From Acanthosepion esculentum (taxonomy: Eukaryota > Mollusca > Cephalopoda > Sepiida > Sepiidae), in contig CAXIWW010000817.1 in NCBI GenBank assembly GCA_964036315.1, positions 779,501 through 843,500 on the forward strand: a stretch of DNA of 64,000 bases. The letters run 5' to 3'. Positions 39,201 to 51,949 of the stretch are shown here, piece after piece (position 1 is the stretch's first letter; every line of letters begins with the position of its first letter). Both the position numbers and the translations under genes were made by a program. Below the pieces are notes generated by a model. The model had not been told where the DNA came from, ran no database searches, and was given only the letters and a program-made list of their open reading frames with translations.

Positions 39201-42200
39201 CTCTAAGCTGTGGTGCTGTTGGCACTTTTGCTATCAACTGCTGTTGTTCGCAAGTTTTTATATAAACATGTATTTTTATACTTTCATAGTGTTTTTTTTA
39301 GTGGGGGGTCACTATTTGCTCATAGCTGGGACCCTTTGTGATCAGTAGCCTTGCTGTCAGATGTAGTTTATAGTCATACCTAGGACTAGTTGGCACTGTG
39401 GTGCTGTTGGCACTTTTGCTATCAGCTTTTGGCATTTTTTTATCAGCTGTTGGCACTTTTGCTATCAGCTGTTGGCACTTTTGCTATCAGCTGTTGGCAC
39501 TTTTGCTACCAGCTGTGTTGCTGTTGGCACTTTTGCTATCAGCTGTGTTGCTGTTGGCACTTTTACTATCAACTGGTGTTGTTCGCAAGTTTTTATATAA
39601 ACATGTATTTTTATACATTCATAGTGTTTTTTTTAGTGGGGGAGTCCCTATTGGCTCATAGCTGGGACCCTTTGTGATAAGAAGCCTTGCAGTCATATGT
39701 AGTTTATAGTCATACCTTGCACTAGTTGGCAATGTGGTGCTGTTGGCACTTTTGTTATCAGCTTTTGGCATTTTGCTATCAGCTGTTGGCACTTTTGCTA
39801 TCAGCTGTTGGCACTTTTGCTATCAGCTGTTGGCACTATTGCTATCAGCTGTTGGCAGTTTTGCTATCAGCTGTGGTGCTGTTAACACTTTTGCCATTAA
39901 CTGGTGTTGCTCGCAAGTTTTTATATAAACATGTATTTGTATACATTCGTAGTGTTTTTTTTGTAGTGGGGGGTCACTATTTGCTCATAGCTGTGACCCT
40001 TAGTGATCAGAAGCCTTACTGTCAGATGTAGTTTATTGTCATACCTAGGACTAGTTGACAATGTGGTGCTGTTGGCACTTTTGCTATCAGCTGTTGGCAC
40101 TTTTGCTATCAGCTGTTGGCACTTTTGCTGTCAGCTGTTGGCACTTTGCTATCAGCTGTGGTGCTGTTGGCACTTTTGCTCTCAACTGGTGTTGTTCGCA
40201 AGTTTTTATATAAACTTCTATTTTTATACTTTCATAGTGTTTTTTTTTATTGGGGGGCCACTATTTGCTCATAGCTGGGACCCTTTGTGATCAGAAGCCT
40301 TGCTGTCAGATGTAGTTTATAGTCATACCTAGGACTAGATGACACTGTTGTGCTGTTGGCACTTTTGCTATCAGCTTTTGGCATTTTGCTATCAGCTGTT
40401 GGCACTTTTTTATCAGCTGTTTGCACTTTTGCTATCAGCTGTTGGCACTTTTGCTATCAGCTGTGGTGCTGTTGGCACTTTTGCTATCAACTGGTGTTGT
40501 TCGCAAGTTTTTATATAAACATGTATATTTATACTTTCATTGTGTTTTTTTAGTGGGGGGTCACTATTTGCTCATAGCTGGGACCCTTTGTGATAAGTAG
40601 CCTTGCTGTCAGATGTAGTTTATAGTCATAACTAGGACTAGTTGGCACTGTGGTGTTGTTGGCACTTTTGCTATCAGCTGTTGGCACTTTTGCTATCAGC
40701 TGTTTGCACTTTTGCTATCAGCTGTTGGCACTTTTGCTACCAGCTGTGGTGCTGTTTTCACTTTTGCTATCAACTGGTGTTGTTCGCATGTTTTTATAAA
40801 AACATATATATTTATACTTTCATAGTGTTTTTTGTTTTTAGTGGGGGGTCACTATTTGCTCATAGCTGGGACCCTTTGTGATCAGAAGACTTGCTGTCAG
40901 ATGTAGTTTATAGTCATACCTAGGACTAGTTGGCACTGTGGTGTTGTTGGCACTTTTGCTATCAGCTGTTGGCACTTTTGCTATCAGCTGTTGGCACTTT
41001 TGGTATCAGCTGTTGGCACTTTTGCTCTCAGCTGTTGGCACTTTTGCTATCAGCTGTGGTGCTGTTGGCACTTTTGCTATCAACTGGTGTTGTTCGCAAG
41101 TTTTTATATAAACATGTATTTTTATACTTTCATAGAGTTTTTTTTTAGTGGGGGGTCACTATTTGCTCAGAGCTGGGCCCCTTTGTGTTCAGAAGCCTTG
41201 CTGTCAGATGAAGTTTATAGTCATACCTAGGACTAGTTGGCACTGTGGTGCTGTTGGCACTTTTGCTATCAGCTGTTGGCACTTTTGCTATCAGCTTTTG
41301 GCACTTTTGGTATCAGCTGTTGGCACTTTTGCTATCAGCTGTTGGCACTTTTGCTATCAGCTGTGGTGCTGTTGGCACTTTTGCTATCAACTGGCGTTGT
41401 TCGCAAGTTTTTATATAAACATGTATTTTTATACTTTCGTAGTGTTTTTTTTAGTGGGGGTCACTATTTGCTCATAGCTGGGACCCTTTGTGATCAGAAG
41501 CCTTGCTGTCAGATGTAGTTTATAGTCATACCTAGGACTAGTTGGCACTGTGGTGCTGTTGGCACTTTTGCTATCAGCTGTTCGCACTTTTGCTATCAGC
41601 TGTTGGCACTTTTGGTATCAGCTGTTGGCACTTTTGCTATCAGCTGTTGGCACTTTTGCTATCAGCTGTAATGCTGTTGCCACTTTTGCTATCAACTGGT
41701 GTTGTTCGCAAGTTTTTATATAAACATGTATTTTTATATTTTCATAGTGTATTTTTTTTAGTGGGGGGGTCACTATTTGCTCACAGCTGGGACCCTTTGT
41801 GATCAGAAGCCTTGCTGTCAGATGTAGTTTATAGTCATACTTAGGACTAGTTGGCACTGTGGTGCTGTTGGCACTTTTGCTATCAGCTATTGGCATTTTG
41901 CTGTCAGCTTTTGGCACTTTTGCTATCAGCTGTTGGCACTTTTGCTATCAGCTGTTGGCACTTTTGCTATCAGCTGTGGTGCTGTTGGCACTTTTGCTAT
42001 CAACTGGTGTTGTTCGCAAGTTTTTATATAAACATGTATTTTTATACTTTCATAGTGTTTTTTTTTTAGTGGGGGGTCACTATTTGCTCATAGCTGGGAC
42101 CCTTTGTGATCAGAAGCCTTGCTGTCAGCTGTAGTTTATAATCATACCTAGGACTAGTTGGCACTGTGGTGCTGCTGGCACTTTTGCTATCAGATGTTGG

Positions 42201-44357
42201 CACTTTTGCTATCAGCTGTTGGAACTTTTGCTATCAGCTGTTGGCACTTTTGCTATCAGCTGTGGTGCTGTTGGCACTTTTGCTATCAACTGGTGTTGTT
42301 AGCAAGTTTTTATATAAACATGTATTTTTATACTTTCGTAGTTTTTTTTTTTAGTGTGGGGTCACTATTTGCTAATACCTGGGACCCTTTGTGATCAGAA
42401 GCCTTGCTGTCAGATGTAGTTTATAGTCATACCTACGACTAGTTGGCACTGTGGTGCTGTTGGCACTATTGCTATCAGCTGTTGGCAGTTTTGCTATCAG
42501 CTGTTGGCACTTTTGCTATCAGCTGTTGGCACTTTTGCTATCAGCTGTGGTGCTGTTGGCACTTTTGCTATCAACTGGTGTTGTTCGCAAGTTTTTATAT
42601 AAACATCTATTTTTATATTTTCATAGTGTTTTTCTTTTAGTGGGGGGTCACTATTTGCTCATAGCTGGGACCCTCTGTGATCAGAAGCGTGCAGTCAGAT
42701 GTAGTTTAAAGTCATACCTAGGACTAGTTGTCACTGTGGTGTTGTTGGCACTTTTGCTATCAGCTGTTGGCACTTGTGCTATCAGCTGTTGGCACTTTTT
42801 CTATCAACTGTTGGCACTTTGGTATAATCTGTTGGCACTTTTGCTATCAGCTGTTGGCACATTTGCTATCAGCTGTTGGCACATTTGCTATCAGCTTTTG
42901 GCACTTTTGCTATCAGCTGTTGGCACTTTTGCTATCAGCTGTTGGCACTTTTGGTATCATCTGTGTGCACTTGTGCTATCAGCTGTTGGCACTTTTGCTA
43001 ACAGTTTTTGGCACTTTTGCTATCAGCTGTTGCAACTTTTGCCATCAGCTGTTGGCACTTTTTCTATCAGCTGTGGTCCTGTTGGCACTTTTGCTATCAA
43101 CTGGTGTTGTTCGCAAGTTTTTATATAAACATGTATTTTTATACTTTCATAGTGTTTTTTTTTTAGTGGAGGGTCAGTATTTGCTCATAGCAGGGACCCT
43201 TTGTGATCAGAAGCCTTGCTGTCAGATGTAGTTTATAATCATACCTAGGACTAGTTGGCACTGTGGTGCTGTTGGCACTTTTTCTATCAGCTGTTGGCAC
43301 TTTTGCTATCAGCTGTTGGCACTTTTGGTATCAGCTGTTGGCACTTTTGCTATCAGCTGTGGTGCTGTTGGCACTTTTGCTATCAACTGGTGTTGTTCGC
43401 AAGTTTTTATATAAATATGTATTTTTATACTTTCATAGTGTTTTTTTTTTAGTGGGGGCTCACTATTTGCTCATAGCTGGGACCCTTTGTGATCAGAAGC
43501 CTTGCTGTCAGATGTAGTTTATAATCATACCTAGGACTAGTTGGCACTTTGGTGCTGCTGGCACGTTTGCTATCAGCTGTTGGCACTTTTGCTATCAGCT
43601 GTTGGAACTTTTGCTATCAGCTGTTGGCACTTTTGCTATCAGCTGTTGTGCTGTTGGCACTTTTGCTATCAACTGGTGTTGTTCGCATGTTTTTATATAA
43701 ACATGTATTTTTATACTTTCGTAGTGTTTTTTTTTAGTGGGGGGTCACTATTTGCTAATAGCTGGGACCCTTTGTGATCAGAAGCCTTGCAGTCAGATGT
43801 AGTTTAAAGTCATACCTAGGACTAGTTGTCACTGTGGTGTTGTTGGCACTTTTGCTATCAGCTGTTGGCACTTTTGCTATCAGCAGTTGGCACTTTTGCT
43901 ATCAGCTGTTGGCACTTTTGCTATCAGCTGTTGGCACTTTTGCTATCAGCTGTTGGCACTTTTGCTATCAGCTGTTGGCACTTTTGCTATCAGCTGTGGT
44001 GCTGTTGGCACTTTTGCTATCAACTGGTGTTGTTCGCAAGTTATTATATAAACATGTATTTTTATACTTTCGTAGTGTTTTTTTTAGTGGGGGGTCACTA
44101 TTTGCTAATAGCTGGGACCCTTTGTGATCAGAAGCCTTGCTGTCAGATGTAGTTTATAGTCATACCTAGGACTAGTTGGCACTGTGGTGCTGTTGGCACT
44201 ATTGCTATCAGCTGTTGGCACATTTGCTATCAGCTGTTGGCACTTTTGCTATCAGCTGTTGGCTCTTTTGCTATCAGCTGTGGTGCTGTTGGCACTTTTG
44301 CTATCAACTGGTGTTGTTCGCAAGTTTTTATATAAACATCTATTTTTATACTTTCAT

Positions 44358-47270
44358 GGCGGAAGACTGAGATTGCTTGTAAAGCAGTTGTCACAAAAGA
44401 GACAGGAGATGTCGATTTGTAGCGGCCTGATATTACTTGTAAGGCAGTTTTCACAAAAGAGCCAAGTGAAGTCGGTTTGTAGCTTCCTGACATTGCTTGT
44501 AAGGCAGTTGTCACAAAAGCGCCAGGAGAATTCGGCTTGTAGCAGCCGGAGAATACTTGCAAGGCAGTTTTCACAAAAGAGCCAAGAGAAGTCCGCTCGT
44601 AGCAGCCTGATATTTATTGTAAGGCAGTTGTCATAAAAGCGCCAGGAGAATTCGGCTCTTAGCAGCCTGAGATTTCTTGTAAGGCAGTTGCCACAAAAGC
44701 GCCAGGAGAAATCCGCTCGTAGCCGCTTGGGATTGCTTGTAAGGCAATTCGCACAAAAAGCCAGGAGAATTCATATTGCTGCAGCCTGAGAATGCTTGTA
44801 AGGCAGATGCCACAAATGAGCCAGGAGAAATCGGTTCGTAGCAGCCTGGGATAGGTTGTAAGGCAGTTGTAACAAAAGAGCCAGTATATGTCGATTTGTA
44901 GCGGCCAATTCGGCTTGTAGCAGGCTGAGATTGCTTGTAAGGCAGTTTTCACAAAAGATACAAGAGATGTGGGTTTGTAGAAGCCTGAGATTGCTTTAAA
45001 GGCAGTTTTCACAATGAGCCAAGAGAAGTCGGCTCGTAGCAGTCTGACATTGCTTGTAAGGCAGTTTTCACAAAAGAGCCAGGAGAATCCGGGTTGTTGC
45101 AGACTGAGATTGCTTGTAAGGCAGTTGCTGCAAAAGAGGCAGGAGAAATCGGCTTGTAGAAGCCTGAGATCCTTTTTAAGACAGTTTTCACAAATAGCCC
45201 GGAGAAGTCGGCCGATAGCAGCGGGAGTTTGCTTGTAAGGGAGTTGTCAAAAAAGAGTCAGCAGGTGTAAGTTTGTAGAAGCCTGAGATTGCGTGTAAAG
45301 CAATTTTCACAAAAAGTCAGGGTAAACGGGCTCGTAGCTGCGTGGAATTGCTTGTAATGAAACTGGCACAAAAATCCAAGAGAATTGGGCTTGCTGCTGT
45401 GATTGCATGTAAGGCAGTTGCTACAAAAGAGCCAGGCGTATTCGGCTTGTAGAAGCCTGAGATTGCTTGTAAGGCAGTTTACACAAGAGAGCCAAGAAAA
45501 GTCGGCTCGGAGCAGCCTGACATTGCTTGTAAGGCAGTTGTCACAAAAGAGCCAGTAGAATTCGTCTTGTAGCAGCCTGAGATTGCTTGTAATGCAGTCG
45601 CCACAAAAGAGCCTTGAGAAATCGCCTCGTAGAAGCCTGGGATGGTTTGTAAGGCAATTGGCAAAAAGCCAGTAGAATTAGGCTTGTTGAACCCTGAGAT
45701 TGCTTGTAAGGCCAGGCGTAGACGGCTTGTAGCAGTCTGAGATTGCTTTTAAGGCATTTGTCACAAAAAAAAGATGACGGCTCGTAGAAGCCTGAGATTG
45801 CTTTTAATCAGTTGTCACAAAAGAGCCAGGAGAATTCGGCTTGTAGCAGCCTGAGATTGCTTTTAAGGCAGTTGCCACAAAAGAGCCAGGAGAAATCCGC
45901 TAGTAGAGGCTGGGATGGCTTGTAAGGCAATTGGCACAAAAAAGCCAGGAGATCGGCTCGTAGCAGCCTGAGATTGCTTGTAAGGCAGTTGTCATAGAAG
46001 AGCCAGGCTCGTAGAAGCCTGAGATTGCTTGGAAGGCAGTTGGCAGAATAGAGGCAGGAGAATCGTCTTGTAGCAACCTGAGATCCTTTGTAAGACAGTT
46101 TTCACAAATTGCCCGATGAAGTCGGCCCATAGCAGCCTGAGATTGCTTGTAAGGCAGTTTTCACAGACGAGCCAGCAGGTGTAGGCTCGTATTAGCCTGA
46201 GATCGTTGTAAGGCAGTTTTCACAAAAGTGCCAGGATATGTCGTTTTGTAGCAGCCTGAGACTGCTTGTAAGGCAGTTTCCACAAAAGAGCAAGGCGTAT
46301 TCGGCTTGTAGCAGCCTGAGATTTCATGTAAGGCAGTTTGCACAAAAGTCTTAAGAGAAATCGGATCATAGCAGCCTGACATTGCTTGTAAGGGAGTTGT
46401 CACAAAAGAGCCAGTAGAATTCGTCTTGTAGCAGCCTGAGATTGCTTGTAAGGCAGTCGCCACAAAAGAGCCTTGAGAAATCGGCTCGTAGCAGCCTGGG
46501 ATTATTTTGTAAGGCAATTTGCAAAAAAGCCAGGAACATTGGGCTTGCTGCAGCCTGAGATTGCTTGTAAGGCAGTTGTCACGAAAGACCCAGGAGATCG
46601 AATTTTTAGCAGCCTAAGATTGCTTGTAATGCAGTTGTCTTAAAAGTGCCAGCAGGTGTAGGCTTGTAGAAGAATGAGATTGCTTGTAAGGCAATTTTCA
46701 CAAATCTCCCAGGAGAACCGGCTCGTAGAATCCTATGTTTACGTGTAAGGCACTTTCCACAAAAAGCCAGGAGAAATGGGCTCGTAGCAGCCTGAGATTG
46801 CTTGTAAGGCAGGTGTCACAAAAGAGCCAGGCGTATTCGGATTGTAGCAGCCTGAGATTGCTTGTAAGGCTGTCTTCACAAAATGAGCCAGCAGGATTGG
46901 GCTTGCTGCAGCCTGAGATTCGTTGTAAGGCAGTTGTCACAACAAGCCAGGAGAAATGGGCTCGTAGCTGCGTGGGATTGCTTGTAAGGCAAATGGCACA
47001 AAAAGCCAGGAGAATTAGCTTGCTGCAGCCTGAGATTGATTATAAGGCAGTTTTCACAAAAGAGTCAGGAGATGTCGATTTTTAGCAACCTGAGATTGCT
47101 TGTAAGGCAGTGGTCACAAAAGAGACAGGCGTAGTCAGCTTGTAGCAGCCAGAGATTGATTTTAGCGCAGTTTTCACAGAAAAGCCAGCAGGTGTGGGGT
47201 TGTATCAGCCTGAGATTGCTTGTAAGGCAGTTTTCACAAAAGAGCCAGGAATTGCCGTTTTGTAGCAGCA
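44358..47270 (-). repeat. Array C: 60-bp satellite, left arm of a large inverted repeat
   Basis: About 48 monomers of ~60 bp in minus orientation; the complement contains CCTTACAAGCAATCTCAGG. Several monomer types are distinguishable and tend to occur in a set order: GGCAATTGGCACAAAAAGCC (~59 bp), GTTGCCAC...GGAGAAATC, GTTGTCAC...GAATTC, GTTTTCAC...AAGAGAAGTC, and GGAGATGTCGATTTG. Variants occur in the mirror order of array E from the last base (44358 pairs with 63640) to 46957 (pairs with 59650). Bases 46958-47270 (about five monomers) have no counterpart in E. Stop-free frames here reflect a 60-bp, hence in-frame, period. Confidence 0.93.
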
Positions 47271-47389
47271 GATTTTTCATTTGGTCAGATAGTAAAAAGT
47301 ACAGCTTTAACATTGTGCGCGGTATGTCGTCTGACAATTTAGAGCGTCCGAATTCCAGTGTGCACAATAAGACTGCATTTCTAATTTTC
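47271..47389 (+). other. Segment A: non-satellite island, left copy
   Basis: Starts GATTTTTCATTTGG right after the last array C monomer and ends CTAATTTTC. It recurs in direct orientation as A' at 59528-59646, with about ten differences over 119 bp and no net length change. It contains no open frame of note and no sequence I recognise. Array C touches its left side, whereas array E touches the right side of A'. Confidence 0.85.
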
Positions 47390-47412
47390 CTTTTTATCGA
47401 ATCCACAAAATA
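47390..47412 (+). other. Segment x: 23-bp link between A and B (left only)
   Basis: CTTTTTATCGAATCCACAAA plus three bases. Found only here. On the right side A' and B' are joined the other way round through the unrelated 110-bp segment y. Confidence 0.7.
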
Positions 47413-47554
47413 TTGGTGTCCAATTGTCGGGAATTCCTTACCTTATCCATAATTAAAAAAGTTTTTTCGACACCTTGAATAGAGTCGAGGCGAAATTCAA
47501 CGGTTTGGGGACTTGTGTTAGCTCATTTGCGGAAATTGTCATGCGGCCCTAAAC
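47413..47554 (+). other. Segment B: direct repeat bounding array D, left copy
   Basis: 142-bp segment from TTGGTGTCCAATTGTC to GCGGCCCTAAAC. It recurs in the same orientation at 59276-59417, with about five substitutions and equal length. The two copies lie immediately outside the two ends of array D. This is the pattern left by an insertion that duplicated its target, but 142 bp is far longer than ordinary transposon target duplications, so recombination between copies of an older repeat is as likely. No coding potential was recognised. Confidence 0.85.
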
Positions 47555-47612
47555 GGTCCACATTTGACCGTCTTTTTAGATTCCGACAAGCAGCATGGAC
47601 CTGTTGGCTTCC
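47555..47612 (+). repeat. First monomer of array D, internally deleted
   Basis: Begins GGTCCACATTTGACCGTC directly after the CCCTAAAC end of segment B and is 58 bp long, not 73; about 15 bp are missing in the middle and the rest is diverged. Edge monomers that escape homogenisation commonly look like this, so it marks a genuine array boundary. Confidence 0.75.
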
Positions 47613-49149
47613 GGTCCATATTTGAGCGTCTTGTGCAAGATGATACACTACGTCCAGCAGCCCTGTTTCTGATCACTTGGTTTCTGGTGCATATTTGAGC
47701 GTCTAATATAAAAAGATAAACTACGTCCAGCAGCATGGCCTCTGATCTGTTGGTTTCCGGTCCATATTTGAGCGTCTAATGTAAGATTTTTGACTACGTC
47801 CAGCAGGTGGACTCTGACCTGTTTGTTTCCGGTCCACGTTTGTGCGTCTTGTGTAAGACGATATACTACGTCTAACATCCCTGTTTCTGATCTCTTGGTA
47901 TCTGGTGAATATTTGAGCGTCTAATGTAAAAAGATAAACTACGTCCAGCAGCATGGCCTCTGATCTGTTGGTTTCCGGACCATATTTGAGCGTCCAATGT
48001 AAGATTTTAGACTACGTCCAGCCGCATTGCCTCTGACCTGTTGGCTTCAGGTCCATATTTGAGCGTCTTGTGTAAGATGATACACTACGTCCAGCAGCCC
48101 TGCTTCTGATCTCTTGGTATCTTGTGCATCTTTGAGCGTCTAATGTAAAAAGATAAACTACTTTCCAGCAGCATGGCCTCTGATCTGTTGGTTTCCGGTG
48201 CATATTTGAGCGTCTAATGTAATATTTTTGAATACGTCCAGCAGGTGCCCTCTGATCAGTTGGTTTCCGGTCCATATTTGAGCGTCTAATGTAAGATTTT
48301 ACATGACGTCCAGCAGCGTGGCCTCTGACCTGTTGGCTTCCGGTCCATATTTGAGCCTCTTGTGTAAGATGATACAGTACGTCCAGCAGCCATGATTCTG
48401 ATCTGTTGGATTCTGGTGCATATCTGAGCGTCTAATGTAAATAGATAAACTACGTCCAGCAGCATGGCCTCTGATCTGTTGGTTTCCGGTCCACATTTGA
48501 GAGTCTTGTGTAAGATGATACACTACGTCTAGCATCCCTGTTTCTGATCTCTTGGTTTCTGGTGCATATTTGAGCGTCTAATGTAAAAAGATAAACTACG
48601 TCCAGCAGCCTTGACTCGGATCAGTTGGTTTCCTGTCCATATTTGAGCGTCTAATGTAAGATTTTACATGATGCCCAGCAGCATGGCCTCTGACCCGTTG
48701 GCTTCCGGTCCATATTTGTGCCGATTGTGTAAGATGATACACTACGTCCAGCAGCCATTATTCTGATCTGTTAGATTCTGGTGCATATTTGAGCGTCTAA
48801 TGTAAAAAGATAAACTACTACCAGCAGCATGGCCTCTGATCTGTTGGTTTCCCGTCCATATTTGAGCGTCTAATGTAAGATTTTAGAGTAGGTCGAGCAG
48901 CATGGCCTCTGACCTGTTGGCTTCCGGTCCATATTTGTGCGTCATGTGCAAGATGATACACTACGTCCAGCACCCCTTTTTCTGATCTCTTGTTTCCTTG
49001 TGCATATTTGAGCGTCTAATGTAAAAAGATAAACTACGTCCAGCAGCATGGCCTCTGATCTGTTGGTTTCCGGTCCATATTTGAGCGTCTAATGTAAGAT
49101 TTCAGAGTACGTCGAGAAGCATGGCCTTTGACCTGTTGGCTTCCGGTTC

Positions 49150-49620
49150 ATATTTGAGCGTCTTGTGCAAGATTATACACTACGTCCAGCAGCCCTGTTT
49201 CTGATCTCTTGATTTCTGGTGCATATTTGAGCGTCTAATATAAAACGATAAACTACGTCCAGCAGCATGGCCTCTGATGTGTTGGTTTCCGGTCCACGTT
49301 TGTGCGTCTTGTGTAAGATGATACACTACGTCTAGCATCCCTGTTTCTGATCTCTTTGTTTCTGGGGAATATTCGAGAGTCCAAGGTAAAAAGATAAACT
49401 ACGTCCAGCAGCATGGCCTCTGATGTGTTGGTTTCCGGTCCACATTTGAGCGTCTTGTGTGAGATGATTCACTACGTCTAGCATCCCTGTTTCTGATCTC
49501 TTGGTTTCTGGTAAATATTTGAGCGTCTAATGTAAAAACATAAACTACGTCCAGCAGCAAAGCGTCTGATCTGTTGGTTTCCGGTCCATATTTGAGCGTC
49601 TAATGTAAGATTTGAGATTA
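49150..49620 (+). repeat. Register breaks: consecutive dimers lacking type a
   Basis: Type b monomers near 49192, 49338 and 49484 are 146 bp apart, so two trimers in a row have lost their type a monomer. Both short dimers contain the CATCCCTG form of b, also seen near 47878 and 48535. This suggests one deletion that was then amplified together with its linked b variant. Confidence 0.65.
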
Positions 49621-51949
49621 CGTCCATCAGCATTGCCTCTGATTTGTTGGCTTCCGGTCCATATTTGAGCGTCTTGTGTAAGAGGATACACAACGTCCAG
49701 CAGCCATGATTCTGATCTGTTGGTTTCTGGTACATATTTGAGCTTCTAATGTAAAAAGATAAACTACGTCCAGCAGCATGGCCTCTGGCCTGTTGCATTC
49801 CCGTCCAAATTTGAGCGTCTAATGTAAGATTTTAGACTACGTCCAGCAGCCTGGCCTCTGACCTGTTGGCTTCCGGTCCATATTTGAGCCTCTTGTGTAA
49901 GATAATACACTACGTCCAGCAGCCATGATTCTGATCTGTTGGTTGCTGGTGCATATTTGAGCGTCTAATGTAAAAAGATAAACTACGACCAGCAGCATGG
50001 CCTCAGATCTGTTGGCTCCCGGTCCATATTTGAGCGTCTTGTGTATGGTGATAAACTACGTCCAGCAGCCATGATTCTGATCTCTTGGTTTCTGGTACAT
50101 ATTTGAGCGTCTAATGTAAAAAGATAAACCCACTCCTGCAGCATGGCATCTGATCTGTTTGTTTCCCGGCCATATTTGTGCTTTTAATGTAAGATTTTAG
50201 ACTACGTCCAGCAGCATGGCATCTGACCTGTTGGCTTCCGGTCCATATTTGAGCGTCTTGTGTAAGATGATACACTACGTCCAGCAGCCCTGTTTCTGTT
50301 TTCTTGGTTTCTGGTGCATATTTGAGCGTCTAATGTAAAAAGATATACTACGACCAGCAGCATGGCCTCTGATCTGTTGGTTTCAGGTCCATATTTCAGC
50401 GTCTAATATAAGATTTTAGACAACGCCCAGCAGCATATCCTCTGACCTGTTGGATTCCGGTCCATATTGGAGCGTCTTGTGTAAGGTGATAATCTACGTC
50501 CAGCAGCCATGATTCTGATCTATTGGTTTCTGGGATATATTTGAGCTTCTAATGTAAAAAGATAAACTACTTCCAGCAGCATGGCATCTGATCTGTTGGT
50601 TTCCCGTCCATATTTGTGCGTCTAATGTAAGATTTGAGACTACGTCCAGCAGCATGGCCTCTGACCTGTTGGCTTCCGGTCCATATTTGAGCGTCTTGTG
50701 TAAGATGATACACTACGTCCAGCAGCCCTGTTTCTGATCTGTTGGTTTCTGGTCCATATTTGAGCTTCTAATGTAAATAGATAAACTACGACCAGCAGCA
50801 TGCCCTCTGATCTGTTGGTTTCCCGTCGATATTTGAGCGTCTAATGTAAGATTTTAGACGACGTCCAGCAGCATTGCCTCTTCATTGTTGGCTTCCGGTC
50901 CATATTTGAGCGTCTTGTGTAAGATGATACACTACGTCCAGCAGCACTGTTTCTGATCTCTTGGTTTCTGGTGCATATTTGAGCGTCTAATGTAAAAAGA
51001 TAAACTACGTCTAGCAGCATGGCCACAGAACTGTTGGTTTCCGTTCCATATTTGAGCGTCTAATGTAAGATTTTAGACTATATCCAGCAGCATGCCCTCT
51101 GACCTGTAGGATTCCGGTCCATATTTGAGCGTCTTGTGTGAGATGATACACTACGTCCAGCAGCCATGATTCTGATCTGTTGGTTTCTGGTGCATATTTG
51201 AGCGTCTAATGTAAAAAGATAAACTACGACCAGCAGCATTGCCTCTGATCTGTTGGTTTCCGGTCCATATTTGAGCATCTTTTGTAAGATTTTAGACTAC
51301 ATGCAGCAGCATTGCCTCTGATCTGTTGGCTTCCGGACCATATTTGAGCGTCTTGTGTCAGATGATACACTACGTCCAGCAGCCATGATTCTGATGTGTT
51401 GGTTTCTGGTACATATTTATGCTTCTAATGTAAAAATATAAACTACGTCCAGCAGCATGGCCTCTGATCTGTTGGGTGCCGGTCCATATTTGAGCGTCTT
51501 GTGTAAGATGATACACTACGACCAGCAGCCCTGTTTCGGATCTCTTTGTTTCTGGTGCATACTTGAGCGTCTAATGTAAAAAGAATTAACTACGTCCAGC
51601 AGCATGGCCTCAGATCTGTTGGTTTCCGTTCCATATTTGAGCGTCTAATGTAAGATTTTAGACTATGCCCAGCAGCATGGCTTCTGACCTGTTGGCTTCC
51701 GGTCCATATTGGAGCGTCTTGTGTAAGATGATACACTACGTCCAGCAGCCCGGTTTCTGATCTGTTGGTTTCTGGTGCATATTTGAGCGTCTAATGTAAA
51801 AAGATAAACTACGTCCAGCAGCATGGCCTCTGATCTGTTGCTTTCCGGACCATATTTCAGCGTATAATATAAGATTTTAGACTACATGCAGCAGCATGGC
51901 CTCTGACCTGTTGGCTTCCGGTCCATATTTTAGTGTCGCGTGTAAGATG

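Larger units (their letters stand above)
27505..44357 (-). repeat. Satellite II: same family as satellite I, inverted
   Basis: About 54 units of the same compound repeat read on the minus strand. The CCTAGGACTAG landmark comes first, then monomers in the complement form (core GGCACTTTTGCTATCAGC), then AACTGGTGTTGTTCGCAAG, the complement TATA-like boxes and a T-tract. Landmarks include 27518, 27813, 28069, 28489, 28773, 29030 and 29293 up to 43536, 43821 and 44171. Units are generally shorter than in satellite I (most 240-300 bp, the longest near 547-550 bp), and there is no L- or M-type family. I estimate roughly 350 monomers. The array ends abruptly inside a spacer at 44357. Confidence 0.97.

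Noticed and set aside
42451..43128. 225-codon open frame on the plus strand of satellite II
   Set aside because: It runs from minisatellite through a spacer into the next minisatellite. The spacer part is the same string seen in all other units and is interrupted in most of them.
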